DNA from: Bacillota bacterium
Lineage (GTDB): Bacteria; Bacillota_I; Bacilli_A; Acholeplasmatales; UBA5453
Reading direction: 5' to 3'
Length of the DNA stretch: 23,623 nt
Assembly: GCA_023436805.1 (NCBI GenBank)
Contig: JAEZHT010000028.1
Span: 1 to 23,623 of the forward strand
Of this stretch, positions 20,743-23,623 are shown in pieces; position 1 is the stretch's first letter; each line of letters opens with the position of its first letter. A program made the position numbers and the translations under genes. The notes beneath the pieces are model-generated. The model saw nothing but the letters and a program-made list of their open reading frames with translations. It was not told the origin of the DNA and did no database searches.

Positions 20743-23623
20743 ATGGCAAAAGATAACAAAAAAGTGTCCATTGTAGATTTAAAACTATCTGCAGAAACCA
20801 CAGAATACCTAACCCTTTCGGGGATCGATACCTTAGAAGATTTCAATACATTTACACTCAAAGAATTGCGTTTACTTTTAAAGACAGATGCGGCTTTTAA
20901 CGAAGTCGTGCCTGTCTTAAAGAAGTACGTATTGCCAAGTGCTGTTGAAAACCTAGCCCTCTCTAGAGAATTAGAAAGAGCTTTAAATGAACTCGGTATT
21001 GTTGAAACGAAAGCCTTATTGGCATTATCCAAAGAAGCCCTTCATGACATCATTAATCATGACGGACTCTTATACGACGAACTTGCAAAACTATTCAATA
21101 TGTATGGTACTGCGCTCCCTGAAAAAGAAGCGTTGGTCCATGACCACCACTATGCTGATGAATTGGTCCAAGATGTTGAAGCTGAAACTGACATCAACAC
21201 CCCAATCAGTGTCGATGCTTATGTCAAAGCAGCGCTAGCAAAACCTAAAAACAAAGCATATGGTTCAACCGACTATTCCCATTTAAAGATCAGATTGGCT
21301 TCTCCAGATGAAATTCGTTCTTGGAGCTATGGCGAAGTTTTAAAACACGAAACCATCAACTACAGAACCTTAAAACCTGAAGAAGGCGGCCTATTCTGCG
21401 AAAGAATTTTCGGTCCTACCAAAGATTATCAATGCCTATGTGGTAAAAAACGTAACTTGGACAAAGGTCAAATCTGCGACAAGTGCGGCGTTGAAATCAC
21501 AGAATCCAAAGTCAGAAGAGAACGCATGGGACACATCGAACTTGAAGCCCCTGTCGTTCATACTTGGTATTTAAAGAACTCCCCTTCAAGACTTGCTTTA
21601 CTACTCGATATTAAAGCGAAAGACTTAGAAGAAGTCGTTTATTTAGCAAGTTATATCGTCACTGACCCAGGTGATACCCCATTGTCGAAGAAGCAAATTC
21701 TTTCCGAAATGGAATACAATCAATACTACGAACAATATGGCAATAAGTTCAAAGCGATGACTGGTGCAGAAGCCGTTAAAAAGCTTTTACAAGACATCGA
21801 TTTAGACAAAGAAGTCAAATCCTTAAGACGCAAACTCAAATCCCCATCGAAACAAAAACGTGACCGTGTCATCAAGAGACTCGAAGTCGTTGAAGCCTTC
21901 AACAATTCAGACAACAAACCTGAATGGATGGTTTTAGATGTACTACCTGTCATCCCACCAGACATCCGTCCGATGGTTGCTTTGGATGGTGGTCGTTTCG
22001 CGACTACCGATTTGAACGACTTATATCGCCGTATCTTAAACCGTAATAACCGTCTCAAACGTCAAAAAGAACAAAATGCACCACGCTTAATCATGAAGAA
22101 TGAAAAGCGTATGTTACAAGAAGCGGTCGACGCTTTAATTGATAACGCTAAACGTGGTAAGAAAGCCGTTGTTGAAAGAAACAGACACTTGAAATCCTTA
22201 TCCGATATGCTTCGTGGTAAGCAAGGTCGTTTCCGTCAAAACTTACTTGGTAAACGCGTGGACTTCTCAGGTCGTTCCGTCATTATCGTCGGACCAGACC
22301 TTGAAATGTACCAATGTGGTATCCCAAGAGAAATGGCAATCATTTTATTCAAACCTTTCGTTTTAAGAGAACTTACTAAACGTAAAGAAACCATCCAAGC
22401 CGCTAAACGTTCCTATGAAGCATTAGATGATGATGCATGGAGCGCATTAGAAGCGGTTGTTGTAGAACATCCGGTGTTGTTAAACCGTGCGCCAACCCTC
22501 CACAGACTCGGGATTCAAGCATTTGAACCTAAGTTGATTGAAGGTAAAGCAATCCGTTTACACCCACTCGTTACGACTGCGTTCAACGCGGACTTTGACG
22601 GTGACCAAATGGCGGTCCACGTCCCACTTTCTCATGAAGCGCAAGCTGAAGCGAGATTGTTGATGTTGGCTTCTAACAACATTCTTAACCCTAAAGATGG
22701 TAAACCAGTCGTTACCCCATCCCAAGACATGGTCTTAGGTAACTACTACTTAACGATGTCCAAACGCAATGAACCCAACGAAGGTCATTTCTATACCGGT
22801 TATGATGAAGCTTATATGGCTTATAAAAACGGTGAAATCAGCCTCCATACCTTAATTGTGTTTGATCCAAAAACCTTGCCACATGCGTTTACTGAAGCAC
22901 AAAGAAATGCGTACTTAGTCACGACCTTAGGTAAGGCAATATTTAACCAAATCTTACCACCAAGCTTCCCATTCTTAAACGAACCAAGTTCATCGAACTT
23001 AGTCGATAAGACACCGGACAAATATTTCATTAAGAAAGGCTTAAACGTCAGAGAACTCATCAAAGAGATGCCTCTACCAAAACCTTTCGATAAGAAGTAT
23101 TTATCCTTAATCATCGCGGAAGTATTCAAACAATTCCAAATCAACGAAACTTCGAAGATGCTAGACCGTTTGAAAGACCTTGGATTTAAATATTCCACCG
23201 TTGCAGGTATTACCGTATCGGCATCTGACATGGTTGTTTATACCAAAAAAGCTGAACGTCTAAAACAAGCCGAAGAGAAGATTGCTGAAATCGACGAATA
23301 CTTTGATGATGGCGTCCTCACTGAATCTGAACGTAAGAAACTCGTTGTCAACGAATGGAAAGTTGCCGGGGAAGATATCCAAGCGGGCGTCATGAGCGAG
23401 TTCGACACCACCGGTCAATTATTCATCATATTTGACTCCGGTGCGCGTGGTAACAAATCTCACTTCTCGCAATTACTTGGTATGCGCGGTCTGATGACCA
23501 ACCCTACCGGGGAAACCATTGAAATCCCAGTCAAAGCAAACTTTAGAGAAGGTCTATCTGTATCCGAATTCTTTATTTCCACCCATGGTGCGCGTAAAGG
23601 TTCGACCGATACCGCGTTAAAGA
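20743..23623 (+). CDS. rpoC: RNA polymerase beta' subunit, N-terminal 960 residues (partial), with novel N-terminal extension
   Basis: Open to the window edge. The usual beta' start, LKIRLASPDEIRSWSYGEV, is found only at residue 181, followed by the zinc ribbon C231, C233, C245, C248, the clamp, the RQNLLGKRVDFSGRSVI switch region (499-514), the catalytic NADFDGD (615-621) with its three Mg2+-binding Asp, and the start of the secondary-channel and bridge region. Before residue 181 is an extension absent from standard RpoC: residues 8-63 and 67-124 each read like an alpha-CTD-type helix-hairpin-helix module (xxLxLSxxxxxxLxxxGI), and 125-178 is a polar, acidic linker. The ATG at 20743 is 3 nt after the rpoB stop with AAGGGGG upstream, and no later in-frame ATG has a ribosome site near the canonical start, so the extension should be translated. 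Confidence 0.95.
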   Translation, partial: MAKDNKKVSIVDLKLSAETTEYLTLSGIDTLEDFNTFTLKELRLLLKTDAAFNEVVPVLKKYVLPSAVENLALSRELERALNELGIVETKALLALSKEALHDIINHDGLLYDELAKLFNMYGTALPEKEALVHDHHYADELVQDVEAETDINTPISVDAYVKAALAKPKNKAYGSTDYSHLKIRLASPDEIRSWSYGEVLKHETINYRTLKPEEGGLFCERIFGPTKDYQCLCGKKRNLDKGQICDKCGVEITESKVRRERMGHIELEAPVVHTWYLKNSPSRLALLLDIKAKDLEEVVYLASYIVTDPGDTPLSKKQILSEMEYNQYYEQYGNKFKAMTGAEAVKKLLQDIDLDKEVKSLRRKLKSPSKQKRDRVIKRLEVVEAFNNSDNKPEWMVLDVLPVIPPDIRPMVALDGGRFATTDLNDLYRRILNRNNRLKRQKEQNAPRLIMKNEKRMLQEAVDALIDNAKRGKKAVVERNRHLKSLSDMLRGKQGRFRQNLLGKRVDFSGRSVIIVGPDLEMYQCGIPREMAIILFKPFVLRELTKRKETIQAAKRSYEALDDDAWSALEAVVVEHPVLLNRAPTLHRLGIQAFEPKLIEGKAIRLHPLVTTAFNADFDGDQMAVHVPLSHEAQAEARLLMLASNNILNPKDGKPVVTPSQDMVLGNYYLTMSKRNEPNEGHFYTGYDEAYMAYKNGEISLHTLIVFDPKTLPHAFTEAQRNAYLVTTLGKAIFNQILPPSFPFLNEPSSSNLVDKTPDKYFIKKGLNVRELIKEMPLPKPFDKKYLSLIIAEVFKQFQINETSKMLDRLKDLGFKYSTVAGITVSASDMVVYTKKAERLKQAEEKIAEIDEYFDDGVLTESERKKLVVNEWKVAGEDIQAGVMSEFDTTGQLFIIFDSGARGNKSHFSQLLGMRGLMTNPTGETIEIPVKANFREGLSVSEFFISTHGARKGSTDTALK

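Noticed and set aside
22821..23231. 136-residue minus-strand ORF inside rpoC, with similar ones at 5499-5846, 7797-8165 and 8793-9164
   Set aside because: Antisense shadows of strongly conserved genes; no ribosome site, no recognisable domain, composition set by the coding strand.
1..23623. CRISPR arrays, tRNA or rRNA genes, insertion sequences, phage genes
   Set aside because: None seen: no regular direct repeats with spacers, no cloverleaf or rRNA sequence, no transposase or integrase, no terminal inverted repeats at the inserted genes.

Overview
The window is a chromosomal segment from a low-GC member of the Firmicutes/Mollicutes. It is most likely an Acholeplasma-type mollicute or a close relative (inference). 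Gene order follows the Bacillus subtilis gltX-cysS-mrnC-rlmB-sigH-rpmG-secE-nusG-rplKAJL-(rsmC-like)-rpoB-rpoC block. TGA is a genuine stop (gltX, mrnC, nusG and the minus-strand gene end in TGA) and Trp is TGG, so the standard code is used, as in Acholeplasma and unlike Mycoplasma. The RNA polymerase beta subunit carries Gln at the rifampicin position where most bacteria have His, which resembles the naturally rifampicin-resistant mollicutes.

Layout. Bases 1-80 hold the end of rpsI and its terminator. Bases 81-3169 are a promoter, gltX (glutamyl-tRNA synthetase) and an overlapping surface lipoprotein of GLUG repeats, closed by a terminator. Bases 3222-5090 are a separately promoted two-domain nuclease (Cas4-like plus DUF2779). 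Bases 5135-10618 are an operon of cysS, mrnC (Mini-III), an Exp7-like P-type ATPase, rlmB and a SigH-like sigma factor. Bases 10634-11831 are rpmG-secE-nusG with a strong extended -10 promoter and a terminator. Bases 11822-13128 are a two-gene insertion: a minus-strand tandem-VOC (CatE-like) protein and a small unknown protein, separated by a region with a 16-bp palindrome. Bases 13142-15547 are rplK-rplA-rplJ-rplL with an L1-type leader, a second L1-like element before rplA, an L10 leader before rplJ, and a terminator. Then come an RsmC-like methyltransferase and, from a strong promoter, rpoB and the first 960 codons of rpoC, which runs off the window.

Most of the window is translation and transcription machinery: two aminoacyl-tRNA synthetases, two rRNA processing or modification enzymes, five complete ribosomal proteins, NusG, SecE, a sigma factor and core RNA polymerase. 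Differences from the B. subtilis layout are the lipoprotein and nuclease between gltX and cysS (where cysE sits), the ATPase between mrnC and rlmB, the absence of yacP between rlmB and the sigma gene, and the VOC/unknown pair between nusG and rplK.

The most unusual content is in RNA polymerase. The beta' subunit has about 180 extra N-terminal residues that look like two tandem alpha-CTD-type helix-hairpin-helix modules. The beta subunit is about 300 residues longer than usual because a short hairpin motif in its lobe is repeated about five times. Also notable are a GltX lacking about 37 residues of the acceptor-binding insertion, a SecE with three predicted membrane segments, and two L1-site-like RNA elements in the rplK-rplA operon.
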